Shown here: positions 36,101 through 47,318 of the stretch, in pieces | Layout of the letters: every line of letters starts with the position of its first letter | How positions within the stretch are numbered: the first letter of the stretch is position 1 | Assembly: GCF_009380135.2 (NCBI RefSeq) | Contig: NZ_WHUT02000005.1 | Span: forward strand, 248,001 to 312,000 | Direction: 5' to 3' | Origin: Fertoeibacter niger | GTDB taxonomy: Bacteria; Pseudomonadota; Alphaproteobacteria; Rhodobacterales; Rhodobacteraceae | DNA: 64,000 nt | Position numbers and translations under genes: made by a program | Notes under the pieces: generated by a model | Told to the model about the DNA's origin: nothing | Database searches by the model: none | The model's input: only the letters and a program-made list of their open reading frames with translations

Positions 36101-37696
36101 TCAGGCCACGTCGAATTGCAGCGGCTTGACCTGCTGGAACATGCCGGTGCTTTCCAGCGTATCCACCACCTTTTGATCAAGCGCCTGATCCAGATAGAGA
36201 ATTGCAATCGCCTCTTGCCCCACGCCGGACCGGCCAAGGGTGAAGTTTGCGATGTTCACGCCGTTCTTTCCCATGGTCATGCCCAGAAGGCCGATGATGC
36301 CCGGCACATCCTCATTCGTGGTGTAAAGCATGTGGCGGCCGATTTCGGCGTCGATGTTGATGCCCTTGATCTGGATGAAGCGCGGCTTGCCGTCGGAAAA
36401 CACCGTGCCCGCGATGGAGCGTTCGCGCTTGTCTGTCACCACGGTCAGCTTGATGTAGGCATCGAAAGCGCCGGTTTTTTCCTGCCGGGTGGTGGAGATC
36501 TGGATGCCGCGTTCCTTGGCAATGATCGGGGCCGAGACCATGTTCACATCAGGGTTGGTGGCTTTCATGATGCCCGCGATAGTGGCGCAGTTCAGTGCAG
36601 CCAGGTTCATCGTGGCAACCGAACCGTCGTAAAGCACGTTTATCGCCTTGATCGGCTCATCGGTCATCTGGCCCACGAAAGCACCCAGATGGCTGGCCAG
36701 TTTCACCCAGGGGCCCATCACGGCGGCCTCTTCGGCAGTGACCGAAGGCATGTTCAGCGCGTTCTGCACCGCACCCGTCAACAGGTAATCGGCCATCTGC
36801 TCGGCCACTTGCAGCGCCACGTTTTCCTGCGCCTCGGTGGTGGCGGCACCCAGATGCGGGGTGACGACCACATTCGGCAGGCCGAACAGCGGGCTTTCCG
36901 TGGCGGGTTCCACGGCGAACACGTCAAAAGCCGCACCGGCGACATGGCCGGATTTCAACGCATCGGCCAAGGCTGCCTCATCCACCAGACCGCCGCGGGC
37001 GCAGTTGACAATGCGCACACCCGGCTTTGTTTTTGCAAGGTTTTCGGCTGACAAGATGTTGCGGGTCTTGTCGGTCAGCGGCACATGCAGGGTGATGAAA
37101 TCGGCGCGGTGCAGCAGTTCTTCAAGCTCTACCTTCTGCACGCCCATGGTCTTCGCGCGTTCTTCACTGAGGAAGGGGTCGTAGGCCACTACCTTCATGT
37201 GCAGCCCTAACGCCCGGTCACAAACGATGCCGCCGATATTGCCGGCGCCGATAACGCCCAGCGTCTTGTTGAAAAGCTCCACCCCCATGAAGCGGGATTT
37301 TTCCCATTTGCCGGCATGGGTGGAAGCATTGGCCTCGGGCAATTGCCGGGCGACGGCGAACATCATGGCGATGGCATGTTCGGCGGTGGTGATGGAATTG
37401 CCGAAAGGAGTGTTCATCACGATCACGCCCTGTTTCGACGCGGCCGGAATGTCGACATTATCCACCCCGATGCCCGCACGACCGATGACCTTGAGGTTGG
37501 GCGCCAGCGCCAGCAGCTTTTCGGTGACCTTGGTGGCCGAGCGGATGGCAAGGCCATCATATTGACCGATGACTTCGGCCAGCTTTTCCTTGTCTTTGCC
37601 AAGTTTCGGCATGTAATCGACCTCGACCCCACGGTCGCGGAAGATCTGGACGGCGGTTTCGGAAAGTTCGTCGGAAACGAGAACGCGGGGGGCCAT
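36101..37696 (-). CDS. serA: D-3-phosphoglycerate dehydrogenase
   Basis: This 531-residue enzyme oxidises 3-phosphoglycerate to 3-phosphohydroxypyruvate with NAD, the first step of serine synthesis. It has the NAD fold (GVIGAGNIGGIV, about residue 146), the catalytic Arg/Glu/His set (NCARGGLVDEAAL, TPHLGAATTEAQ), an intervening allosteric substrate-binding domain, and a C-terminal ACT domain (about 455-531) for serine feedback. The length is that of the long type-I form. A TAGGAG ribosome-binding site lies seven bases upstream. It follows serC by 43 bp on the same strand. Confidence 0.97.
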   Translation of the reverse strand: MAPRVLVSDELSETAVQIFRDRGVEVDYMPKLGKDKEKLAEVIGQYDGLAIRSATKVTEKLLALAPNLKVIGRAGIGVDNVDIPAASKQGVIVMNTPFGNSITTAEHAIAMMFAVARQLPEANASTHAGKWEKSRFMGVELFNKTLGVIGAGNIGGIVCDRALGLHMKVVAYDPFLSEERAKTMGVQKVELEELLHRADFITLHVPLTDKTRNILSAENLAKTKPGVRIVNCARGGLVDEAALADALKSGHVAGAAFDVFAVEPATESPLFGLPNVVVTPHLGAATTEAQENVALQVAEQMADYLLTGAVQNALNMPSVTAEEAAVMGPWVKLASHLGAFVGQMTDEPIKAINVLYDGSVATMNLAALNCATIAGIMKATNPDVNMVSAPIIAKERGIQISTTRQEKTGAFDAYIKLTVVTDKRERSIAGTVFSDGKPRFIQIKGINIDAEIGRHMLYTTNEDVPGIIGLLGMTMGKNGVNIANFTLGRSGVGQEAIAILYLDQALDQKVVDTLESTGMFQQVKPLQFDVA

Positions 37697-37739
37697 GGCA
37701 GGCTCCTATATGAATGGAGGTTCGGAAAGGCGAGCCGCG

Positions 37740-38897
37740 TTACGCGGCCTTTGCCAGTTCTGCGATCTCTGCGTGGAAGGCCCAGTCGATCCAGGGCATC
37801 AGCGCGGCCACGTCTGCGGTTTCCACCGTCGAGCCGCACCAGATGCGCAGGCCGGGCGGGGCGTCGCGGTAAGCCCCCACATCCAGCGCAACACCCTGCT
37901 TTTCCAGCCGTTTCGCAATGGCCTTGGCAAAGGCTTCGCCATCGGTGATGCGCAGATCGGTGAATTTCAGGCAGACGCTGGTGGTCGATGCCGTCCCCGG
38001 ATCAAGCGCCAGATTGGCGATCCAGTCATGTGCGGCCACGAAATCGGCCACGGCCTTGGCATTGGCATCGGCCCGTGCGATCAGGCCAGCCAGCCCACCG
38101 ATGGATTTCGCCCAGTTCAGCGCCACAAGGTAATCTTCCACCGCCAGCATCGACGGGGTGTTGATTGTCTCGCCCGCGAAAATGCCTTCGATCAGCTTGC
38201 CCTTGGCGGTGAGGCGGAAGATCTTGGGCAGCGGCCAGGCCGGGGTATAGCTTTCCAGCCGTTCCACCGCGCGGGGGGAAAGGATCAGCATGCCATGCGC
38301 GCCCTCGCCACCCAGCACTTTCTGCCAGGAGAATGTCACCACATCCAGCTTGTCCCAGGGAAGATCCATGGCAAAGGCGGCGCTGGTCGCGTCGCAGATC
38401 GTCAGGCCCGCGCGGTCAGCGGGAATCGCATCGCCGTTCGGCAAGCGCACGCCCGAGGTGGTGCCGTTCCAGGTAAACACAACGTCCTTGTCGAAATCGA
38501 CCTGCGCCAGATCGACAATCTCGCCATAGGGGGCCTTGCGCACCGTGGCATCCAGTTTCAGCTGCTTGACCACATCCGTGACCCAGCCCTCGCCAAAGCT
38601 TTCCCAGGCCAGCATTTCCACCGGGCGCTGGCCCAGCAGCGACCACATGGCCATTTCCACGGCCCCGGTATCGGATCCGGGCACGATGCCGATGCGATAG
38701 CCTTCGGGCACACCCAGAATCTCGCGTGTCAGGTCGATGGCCAGTTTCAACTTGGCCTTCCCCACAGCGGCGCGGTGCGAGCGGCCAAGGGGCGCGTCGG
38801 CCAGCATATCAAGGGAAAATCCGGGAACCTTGGCACAGGGGCCAGAGGAAAAGCGCGGGTTAGCCGGGCGCGCAGCCGGGGTCTGACGGTCAGACAT
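37740..38897 (-). CDS. serC: Phosphoserine aminotransferase
   Basis: This 385-residue PLP enzyme converts 3-phosphohydroxypyruvate to phosphoserine. The N-terminus [20 protein letters not shown] and the PLP-lysine region [16 protein letters not shown] mark the alphaproteobacterial type. The start at 38897 is preceded by a GAGGAT ribosome-binding site; a longer open frame ignores it. The gene leads the serC-serA operon and has a short hairpin-rich leader (38898-38943) resembling the alphaproteobacterial serC RNA motif. serB is transcribed divergently. Confidence 0.96.
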   Translation of the reverse strand: MSDRQTPAARPANPRFSSGPCAKVPGFSLDMLADAPLGRSHRAAVGKAKLKLAIDLTREILGVPEGYRIGIVPGSDTGAVEMAMWSLLGQRPVEMLAWESFGEGWVTDVVKQLKLDATVRKAPYGEIVDLAQVDFDKDVVFTWNGTTSGVRLPNGDAIPADRAGLTICDATSAAFAMDLPWDKLDVVTFSWQKVLGGEGAHGMLILSPRAVERLESYTPAWPLPKIFRLTAKGKLIEGIFAGETINTPSMLAVEDYLVALNWAKSIGGLAGLIARADANAKAVADFVAAHDWIANLALDPGTASTTSVCLKFTDLRITDGEAFAKAIAKRLEKQGVALDVGAYRDAPPGLRIWCGSTVETADVAALMPWIDWAFHAEIAELAKAA

Positions 38898-38943
38898 GGT
38901 ATCCTCACAGATAAATGCCCTTCGTTGGGGAAGGGTGTCCCAC
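38898..38943 (-). ncRNA. serC leader RNA candidate
   Basis: The minus-strand leader contains GTCGGTGGGAC and then a CCCTTC / GAAGGG hairpin (38918-38935) just before the ribosome-binding site. Its position, length and structure match the serC leader motif known from alphaproteobacteria (Rfam serC), recalled rather than searched. A longer pairing ATGCCC / GGGCAT (38915-38953) is possible in DNA, but its distal arm overlaps the -10 box. Confidence 0.5.
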
Positions 38944-38948
38944 CGACG

Positions 38949-38977
38949 GGCATAGTTGACCGCATGCTCTGGCGCAA
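38949..38977 (-). promoter_or_regulatory. Candidate serC-serA promoter
   Basis: On the minus strand TTGCGC (38972-38977) and TATGCC (38949-38954) are separated by exactly 17 bases. Transcription would begin near 38942, at the start of the serC leader element. Confidence 0.5.
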
Positions 38978-39041
38978 GCCGGAAAATCGTCGTAAAGCGC
39001 CGCACCGGGCCGCGAAAGCGACGTTTGTGGTGGAAGCCTGC

Positions 39042-39914
39042 ATGCATATCGTCTCATTGATTACCGACCCTGCCCGCCCCTTGTTGGAGCGTGTCACCGT
39101 GGAATCGCTGCGCAACGCCTGGGGGGGTGGCAATGCGATCTGGCTGGAGCCGGGCGTGGCGGCTGAGTTTGCCGTGACGGAGGTGCCTGCAAACCAGTGG
39201 GATGTCTGGGCGGATTTACAGGCTCTGGCCGTGGATCTGGTGGTTCAGCCCGCGGAAGGCCGCAGAAAGCGGTTGTTGCTGGCCGATATGGACAGCACGA
39301 TGATCCGGCAGGAATGTATTGACGAACTGGCGGACGAGGCGGGGGTGGGCGCATATGTGGCAGACATCACCGCCCGCGCCATGAATGGCGAACAGGATTT
39401 CGAGGCGGCCTTGCGTGAACGTGTGGGTTTGCTGAAGGGCCTGCCCGAGGCGGTTATCGAACGGGTGTTCGCGAACCGGATCACCTATATGCCGGGTGGG
39501 CGCGAACTGGTGGCCACGATGAAGGCGAATGGCGGCCATGCGGCGCTCGTGTCAGGCGGCTTTACCGCGTTTACCGGCCGGGTGGCGCAGGCCCTGGGCT
39601 TTGACGAGAACCGCGCCAATGCGCTGCATGTGGCGGGTGGGCTGCTGACCGGCACGGTGGCAGAACCCATTCTGGGGCGCGAAGCCAAGGTGCGGGCGCT
39701 GGAAGAAATTTCGGCGCGGCTGGGTATCACGCCCGCAGATGTTATCGCAGTCGGTGACGGGGCGAATGACCTGGGCATGCTGGGACGGGCGGGTGCCGGT
39801 GTGGCGCTGCATGCCAAGCCTGCGGTGGCCGCGCAATGCGACATCCGCATCAACCATGGCGACCTGACGGCGCTGCTGTATCTGCAAGGCTATGCCCGGA
39901 GTGAATTTGCATGA
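39042..39914 (+). CDS. serB: Phosphoserine phosphatase
   Basis: This 290-residue HAD-family enzyme makes serine from phosphoserine, completing the pathway begun by serA and serC next door. The nucleophile Asp82 and acid/base Asp84 are in [19 protein letters not shown]; Ser in [14 protein letters not shown], Lys in LGREAKV and the [10 protein letters not shown] loop are the other HAD motifs. The first 75 residues form an ACT-like domain. The ATG at 39042 is the one that gives a compact N-terminus; a much longer frame is open but antisense to serC. A GNAT gene overlaps its stop by four bases. Confidence 0.95.
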   Translation: MHIVSLITDPARPLLERVTVESLRNAWGGGNAIWLEPGVAAEFAVTEVPANQWDVWADLQALAVDLVVQPAEGRRKRLLLADMDSTMIRQECIDELADEAGVGAYVADITARAMNGEQDFEAALRERVGLLKGLPEAVIERVFANRITYMPGGRELVATMKANGGHAALVSGGFTAFTGRVAQALGFDENRANALHVAGGLLTGTVAEPILGREAKVRALEEISARLGITPADVIAVGDGANDLGMLGRAGAGVALHAKPAVAAQCDIRINHGDLTALLYLQGYARSEFA

Positions 39915-40402
39915 CACTGACCATCCGCCCTGCGACGCTGGCCGATGTGCCGGAACTGACGCTGCTGATCAACCGCATCATCGCGGTGGGCGGCACGACT
40001 GCGCATGAAACGCCCTTTACCGAAGCCCGGTTTGTGGAAAAATATATCAGCAACCCCAAGGCGATAAGCTGCCATGTGGCCGAAGATGCCACGGGGCGGC
40101 TGATCGGCTATCAGGTGTTGGGCCGCAGCGACCAGTTTCCGCCTGACTGGGCCGAGGTGGGCACATTTGTGGACCCCGAGGTGCAGCGGTCAGGTGCGGG
40201 TGCGGCCCTGTTCGCAGCCACGCTTGCGACAGCCCGCGCTGCCGGTGTAGTCACGATCGACGCCACAATCCGCGCCGACAATGCGCCGGGGCTGGGCTAT
40301 TACACCAAGCGCGGCTTTCGTGACTATGCCACTGACCCGGACTATTGCCTGAAAGACGGCACAAAGGTGGGCCGGATTTCCAAACGGTTCGATCTGGGCT
40401 GA
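39911..40402 (+). CDS. GNAT-family N-acetyltransferase
   Basis: This 163-residue protein shows the GNAT fold: TIRPATLADVPELTLLI at the N-terminus, DWAEVGTFVDPEVQRSGAGAALFAATLA for acetyl-CoA binding (RSGAGAAL replacing the usual Q/RxxGxG/A), and YYTKRGFRDYA near the end. The start overlaps the serB stop (ATGA), so expression with serine synthesis is likely. The acceptor (amino acid, peptide or other amine) is unknown. Confidence 0.85.
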   Translation: MTLTIRPATLADVPELTLLINRIIAVGGTTAHETPFTEARFVEKYISNPKAISCHVAEDATGRLIGYQVLGRSDQFPPDWAEVGTFVDPEVQRSGAGAALFAATLATARAAGVVTIDATIRADNAPGLGYYTKRGFRDYATDPDYCLKDGTKVGRISKRFDLG

Positions 40403-40434
40403 ACGGCACGTCAGCGGCTTGCCAGACGCCCGGT

Positions 40435-41511
40435 CTATTGCCCCCAGTCCGCCGCCTGCATTTCACGCAGCCGGCTGGCGGTGCGTTCGAATTCGAACGC
40501 CCCCGAGCCTTCGATATACAGCCGCTCCGGCTCATCGGCGGCCGATGCGATCAGGCGCACGCGCGCCTCATACAATGCGTCGATCAGCGTGACGAAACGT
40601 TTCGCCTCGTTGTAGTTGCTGGCGGAAAGTTGGGGAATGTCTTCAAGGATCAGCACCCGCACCGCTGCGGCAATTGCCAGAAAATCCGCCGGGCCCAAGG
40701 GCTTGGCACACAGTTCCCAAAAGGTCGCCCGCCCCACGCCATTGGCGAAACGCGGCAGTTCCACTGCGCGCCCGTTCACCGGCAGGCGCAGGGGGGCCTC
40801 GGGTGCGCCGCCGGTCAAATCACGCCAGATGCTGCTGATCTGCGCCGTGGCCTTGCCCGCCGGGTGAAAATACACCTGTGCCCCAGCCAGGCGGTGCTGG
40901 CGGTAATCATGCGGGCTTTGCAGTTGCACTACCTGCAACCGCTCCTTGATGAGGTCGATGAAGGGCAGAAACAGCGCGCGGCTGAGACCGTCCTTGTAAA
41001 GATCATCCGGTGGCCGGTTGGATGTGGTGACAATCACCACCCCCGCCGCGAACAATTTCTCGAACAGCCGGCCCACGATCATCGCATCGGTGATGTCGGT
41101 GATCTGCATCTCGTCGAACGCCAGCAGCCGCACATCTGCCGCCACCGCGTCGGCCACGGGTTGCAGCGGGTCATCCACCCCGGTCTTGCGGGCGGCATGC
41201 ATGCCATGATGCACCTCTTGCATGAAGGCATGGAAATGCACGCGGCGCTTGGCGGTGATGTCGGTGCCGGCCACGAACAGATCCATCACCATGGACTTGC
41301 CGCGCCCGACGCCACCCCACAGATACAGACCCGGCGGCGGGTCGGGTGCCTTGGCGAACAGGCCGAAGAAGCCACGCTTGCGCTCGGCATTCGATTCCAG
41401 CCACAGGCGCAGATCCTCCAGCACCGGCAGCACGGCCTGCTGCGCCGGATCGGGCGTCAGTGTGCCGTCTGCCACGCGGGCCTCGTATATCTCGGTCAGG
41501 GTCTGGCGCAT
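40435..41511 (-). CDS. zapE: Cell division ATPase ZapE (AFG1-like)
   Basis: This 358-residue AAA-type ATPase is associated with Z-ring dynamics in bacteria and is related to mitochondrial AFG1/LACE1. The Walker A motif GGVGRGKS is at residues 66-73 (LYLWGGVGRGKSMVMDLF), Walker B is LLAFDEMQITDI, and sensor-like TTSNRPPDDLYKDGLSR follows. HFHAFMQEVH is a family hallmark. It is 46 bp downstream of the exoD-like gene and convergent with the GNAT gene. Confidence 0.93.
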   Translation of the reverse strand: MRQTLTEIYEARVADGTLTPDPAQQAVLPVLEDLRLWLESNAERKRGFFGLFAKAPDPPPGLYLWGGVGRGKSMVMDLFVAGTDITAKRRVHFHAFMQEVHHGMHAARKTGVDDPLQPVADAVAADVRLLAFDEMQITDITDAMIVGRLFEKLFAAGVVIVTTSNRPPDDLYKDGLSRALFLPFIDLIKERLQVVQLQSPHDYRQHRLAGAQVYFHPAGKATAQISSIWRDLTGGAPEAPLRLPVNGRAVELPRFANGVGRATFWELCAKPLGPADFLAIAAAVRVLILEDIPQLSASNYNEAKRFVTLIDALYEARVRLIASAADEPERLYIEGSGAFEFERTASRLREMQAADWGQ

Positions 41512-41556
41512 GCTGTGGTATACCGTGCGGCGCGCGGGCCTGAAAGACCCCCCCTG

Positions 41557-42243
41557 TCAGAAGGCATTTACGAACACGAAGATTGCCGACTTCACCACGG
41601 CATAGCCCAGGGCCCCCACCACTGTAATCGCCACGGCGGATGCGATCAGGCCGAAGATCACCCACAACCCGTCACGTTCCAATATCCCCAGGGCAAGAAC
41701 GCAGATCGCAAGCGACGGCAGCATGTTGCCAAACGGAATCGGCAGCACCAGAATCACCGCCAGCAGCAGACACAGCGCACCCAATGCCCGCTCGGCGGCC
41801 GGGCTGACCAACAGCCACAGCCGCTGCGTCAGCAGCTTTTCCGCCCGTGCCAGCCAGGGTGTTGCCCGCGTGACCACCATTTCCAGCGTTTCACGCGGCA
41901 CGGATCTGTTCGCGATGAAGGCTGGCAGCCACGGCAGCCGCCCCAGCATCATCTGGATGGACAAATAGAACAGCGGCAGGCCCAGAATGCCCGCCGTGCC
42001 GGGTGGCGTGGGCAGCATGTTGGGAAAGGCAAAGATCAGCAGCAGCGCGCCAAAGGCCCGCCCGTCCATCGCCAGCACCAGATCACCCACGGAAATGCGC
42101 TCGCGTCCGGCATCGGCGGCAATCGCCTCCAGTATCTCTGACAGGCGGGGCGGGCGGGGCTTGCCCGCCTCATCCCGCAGCCGCGCCAGGGAACGGCGCA
42201 GCGGCCCTTTTGCCGCAGGCTCGTCATCACCCGGAATGTTCAT
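41557..42243 (-). CDS. exoD: ExoD-family membrane protein
   Basis: This 228-residue protein matches the ExoD family, first linked to exopolysaccharide production and alkali tolerance in Rhizobium. A polar N-terminus is followed by RISVGDLVLAMDGRAFGALLLIFAFPNMLPTPPGTAGILGLP (split by a helix), the amphipathic VTRATPWLARAEKLL segment, and two or three hydrophobic helices. The biochemical function is unsettled. It follows gyrB by 54 bp on the same strand. Confidence 0.88.
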   Translation of the reverse strand: MNIPGDDEPAAKGPLRRSLARLRDEAGKPRPPRLSEILEAIAADAGRERISVGDLVLAMDGRAFGALLLIFAFPNMLPTPPGTAGILGLPLFYLSIQMMLGRLPWLPAFIANRSVPRETLEMVVTRATPWLARAEKLLTQRLWLLVSPAAERALGALCLLLAVILVLPIPFGNMLPSLAICVLALGILERDGLWVIFGLIASAVAITVVGALGYAVVKSAIFVFVNAF

Positions 42244-42297
42244 GCACGTTTCCCCCCGGTGCGTGATCGCCTTTGGCTACACATGGGGGGTTCCGGG

Positions 42298-44748
<2,451 letters not shown>

Positions 44749-44761
44749 TCATTACCCGCGA

Positions 44762-44790
44762 TGTATATCGGCTGGGGGGGGGATTGTCAC
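44762..44790 (-). promoter_or_regulatory. Candidate gyrB promoter with homopolymeric spacer
   Basis: On the minus strand GTGACA (44785-44790) and TATACA (44762-44767) are spaced by 17 bases. Nine of those are consecutive C residues. Slippage in this tract would change the -35/-10 distance. Confidence 0.55.
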
Positions 44791-44813
44791 GCCGAAGACA
44801 CATTATTTGGTGG

Positions 44814-45434
44814 TCAACTGACCGCAATCACGACCCCGACGGCAATCAGCATGCCCCCCGAAATCACGTTGATCCGCCGCAGGCTGGCGGGGGAAGACAG
44901 CAGCGCCCGCGCCCGGTCGATCGACAGGGCCAGCGCCAGATTGCCCAGCATCGGCACCAGCATGGAAACCGCCAGAATCGCCGCAATATCAAGGCTGTTC
45001 ACCCGGCTGAGGTCAAAGAACCCCGGCAGCACCCCCATATAGAACAAGATGGCCTTGGGGTTGCCGATCACCGCCGCAACGCCGGTCAGAAATCCCGCCA
45101 TCCTGCCGGGCCGCGTCATGCGGCTGTCGGCGGAAAGTGGCCCCGCCGGTTTGCGGATCAGCATCAGCCCCATAACGGCAAAGGTCGCGGCGGCCACCCA
45201 TTGCAGCACCGCCAGAAAGCCACCGTAGACCGACAATATCCAGGCCAGCCCGAACACGGCACACAGCGGCCAGATCAGATCACCCAAGGCCACACCCACC
45301 GCCAGCGGCCAGGCGCTTGCAAAGCCCCCGGTCAGCGCGCGGGCCGTCAGCGCCACCCAGACTGGGCCAGGCACGATGAACAGCAGAAACATGCCACCGG
45401 CGTAGAGGATCAACTGGTCAAGTGTCACGGTCAT
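44814..45434 (-). CDS. LysE/RhtB-family amino-acid exporter
   Basis: This 206-residue protein has about six hydrophobic helices, with the LysE-type start FLLFIVPGPVWVALTARALTGGFASA (in pieces), VALGDLIWPLCAVFG and the GNPKAILFYMGVLPGFFDL motif. Members export amino acids or homoserine lactones. It is inserted between recF and gyrB, which are often adjacent. Spacing to both is short (36 and 80 bp), so it may share their transcript. Confidence 0.88.
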   Translation of the reverse strand: MTVTLDQLILYAGGMFLLFIVPGPVWVALTARALTGGFASAWPLAVGVALGDLIWPLCAVFGLAWILSVYGGFLAVLQWVAAATFAVMGLMLIRKPAGPLSADSRMTRPGRMAGFLTGVAAVIGNPKAILFYMGVLPGFFDLSRVNSLDIAAILAVSMLVPMLGNLALALSIDRARALLSSPASLRRINVISGGMLIAVGVVIAVS

Positions 45435-45470
45435 TCTGTCACTCCGGCGGTATTGGTGCGCATCCGGTCA

Positions 45471-46574
45471 TCATATTTCCCTGACCGTTGAAAGCCCGTT
45501 CTGTTCGGCTACTGAAAAAACCTGCGCGCGGGTTCCCAGGCTGTCGAACAGTTCGGCCCCGGTGCCCGTCATCATGGCCTGCGCGCCCAGGGCGCAAAGC
45601 TCGTCATACAAAGCACCGCGCCGCGCGGCGTCAAGGTGCGCCGCCACCTCGTCCAGCAGCAGAATGGGCGCCTGCCCCAGATCGGCCGCCAACGCCCGGG
45701 CGTTGGCCAGAATCAGGCTGATCAGCAGGGCCTTCTGCTCACCAGTAGAGCACTGGTCGGCAGGCATGCCCTTTGCCGCATAGAACGCCGCCAGATCGGC
45801 GCGGTGCGGCCCGGCCAGCGTGCGCCCCGCCGCCATGTCACGCCGACGGCCCGCCGCCCAGACGGTGGCCAGATCGCCCTGCGCCTCATCCTCCGGCCCG
45901 GTGATCGCCAGATCGGCGCGCGGAAAGGCGGTTTCGGCCCCCTGCTGCACCAGTGCGAGCCTGGCCACCGTCGCCGCCCGGTTTTCGACAATCAGCGCCG
46001 CCGCCGCCGCCATCTGGCCCTCCAGCGCCGCATACCAATGGGCATCCGTCACCTGATCCTTCAGCAGGCGGTTGCGGTCGCGCATCGCCTTTTCATAGGC
46101 CAGCACCGCCTCGGCATGATCCGGCGCGAAACTCAGCGTCAAACGGTCCAGAAACCGCCGCCGCCCCTCTGCCGCCTCGATCCACAGACGGTCCATGGCG
46201 GGCACCAGCCAGACCATGCGCATGATCCGTGCCAAGGCAATCTGGGTGGCCACCTTGCCATCCACCCGCACCTGCCGCGCGCCGTCGCCCTCGGCCCAGG
46301 TTTCCACCTCGTGACAGCCGGCCACGCCGCGCAGTTCCGCGCTGACCTTCCAGCCCAGCGCCTCGGGCCTGCGGGCGATTTCCTCGGCCCCCGCGCGCCG
46401 CAAGCCGCGCCCGGGTGACAGCAGCGACACCGCCTCGAGAATATTCGTCTTGCCCGCACCATTCGGCCCGACCAGCGCCACGGGCCGCCCGTCAAACACC
46501 ATCCGCGCCGCCCGGTGGCTGCGGAAATGCGACAGGTTCAGGGATGTGATGGCAATGTTACTTTGGTCGATCAT
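45471..46574 (-). CDS. recF: DNA replication and repair protein RecF
   Basis: This 367-residue SMC-like ATPase loads RecA at single-strand gaps. Walker A is ALVGPNGAGKTNILEA near residue 30, the signature region LSPGRGLR and STGEQKALLISLILA follow, and the Walker B/D-loop is PILLLDEVAAHLDAARR. The start at 46574 gives the family N-terminus (SNIAITSLNLSHFRSHR); a longer frame is open upstream. The 5' end overlaps the NYN-domain gene by 17 bp, which is unusual, because in this gene order recF normally follows dnaN directly. Confidence 0.94.
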   Translation of the reverse strand: MIDQSNIAITSLNLSHFRSHRAARMVFDGRPVALVGPNGAGKTNILEAVSLLSPGRGLRRAGAEEIARRPEALGWKVSAELRGVAGCHEVETWAEGDGARQVRVDGKVATQIALARIMRMVWLVPAMDRLWIEAAEGRRRFLDRLTLSFAPDHAEAVLAYEKAMRDRNRLLKDQVTDAHWYAALEGQMAAAAALIVENRAATVARLALVQQGAETAFPRADLAITGPEDEAQGDLATVWAAGRRRDMAAGRTLAGPHRADLAAFYAAKGMPADQCSTGEQKALLISLILANARALAADLGQAPILLLDEVAAHLDAARRGALYDELCALGAQAMMTGTGAELFDSLGTRAQVFSVAEQNGLSTVREI

Positions 46575-47226
46575 GAGGGTGAACCCACCCTGAGGGAGGT
46601 GCATAAGGAGCGGGACGGACAATCAACTTGCCTGCTGGGTTCTCGAACATCGCGGGCAGTATCGCCTCGTCGATGTCGCCCAGGCTAAGCCCGATGTTTG
46701 CGTCAGACAGATCCCTGAGATGCTTGGATTTTTCGCGTCCGGGCGGCGTGACCACGACGCGTTTGATTCGAGGAAAATTGTCGCGCACAAAGCGAAGTGT
46801 GGCAGCCTGGTCGGTATCCGCCGTCACCAGAAAGATCACATCGACTGAAGATCTTGCGACATCGGCATAGGCGGAAAGTGCAACATTGATGTCGGTTTCT
46901 TTCTCTCTGGGTTGATCCCAGCGCGAAGTGCAGGCCCTGCAAGTCATCGGTTCCTTCGTCGTGTGTCCCAACACGATCCGAGCGCCTTGGGCTGCTTGAG
47001 CAGCGTTATAGGCTTCGTGGCGTTTGCGTTTGTCAAAGTCCCCTGGAAAAAACGCCGTGCAGAACACCAGTTCACTGATTTCATGGGCATGCCCTCGTGA
47101 AAACTTCTCGGCAAGGCGGCGCAAGCTCAACCACTTGAGGTAAGGTTGCCGCAAGTCGTCGAGGGCATGATAAAGGTTGAAACCATCCACATAGACGCCC
47201 CCACGAAGCCGGGGAGTTATTGACAT
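46558..47226 (-). CDS. NYN-domain (PIN-like) protein between dnaN and recF
   Basis: This 222-residue protein has the NYN/LabA-type nuclease-like fold. Acidic residues in GGVYVDGFNLYHAL, REKETDINVALSAYADV and FLVTADTDQAATL match the catalytic pocket of NYN proteins. A CxxC pair (TCRAC) lies in the middle. An AAGGAG ribosome-binding site six bases before the ATG, and a palindrome just upstream (47239-47253), suggest its own control. The stretch looks less GC-rich than its neighbours and interrupts a conserved replication cluster, which points to a later insertion. RNA cleavage is likely from the family; the target is unknown. Confidence 0.8.
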   Translation of the reverse strand: MSITPRLRGGVYVDGFNLYHALDDLRQPYLKWLSLRRLAEKFSRGHAHEISELVFCTAFFPGDFDKRKRHEAYNAAQAAQGARIVLGHTTKEPMTCRACTSRWDQPREKETDINVALSAYADVARSSVDVIFLVTADTDQAATLRFVRDNFPRIKRVVVTPPGREKSKHLRDLSDANIGLSLGDIDEAILPAMFENPAGKLIVRPAPYAPPSGWVHPHDRPK

Positions 47227-47238
47227 ATTCACTCCTTG

Positions 47239-47253
47239 CGAACATATTGTTTG
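47239..47253. promoter_or_regulatory. Palindromic site upstream of the NYN gene
   Basis: CGAACATATTGTTTG is an imperfect inverted repeat (arms CGAACA / TGTTTG, one mismatch, TAT centre) directly upstream of the ribosome-binding site CTCCTT (47232-47237 on plus). It loosely resembles a LexA-type or other repressor operator but does not match the alphaproteobacterial GTTC-N7-GTTC box. Confidence 0.4.
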
Positions 47254-47318
47254 TGCAACGCTGGATGGTACGCCCAACAGCCCCCCCGTGGACTACGGTC
47301 TGCGGGGTTTATTTTTTG

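Noticed and set aside
35414-37051. Long plus-strand open frame over the phosphoesterase and serA genes
   Set aside because: It runs opposite two clearly conserved genes and has no recognisable motif.
47239-47253. LexA/SOS box upstream of the NYN gene
   Set aside because: It does not match the alphaproteobacterial GTTC-N7-GTTC form and only partly matches the Gram-positive box, so it is reported as an unspecified palindrome.
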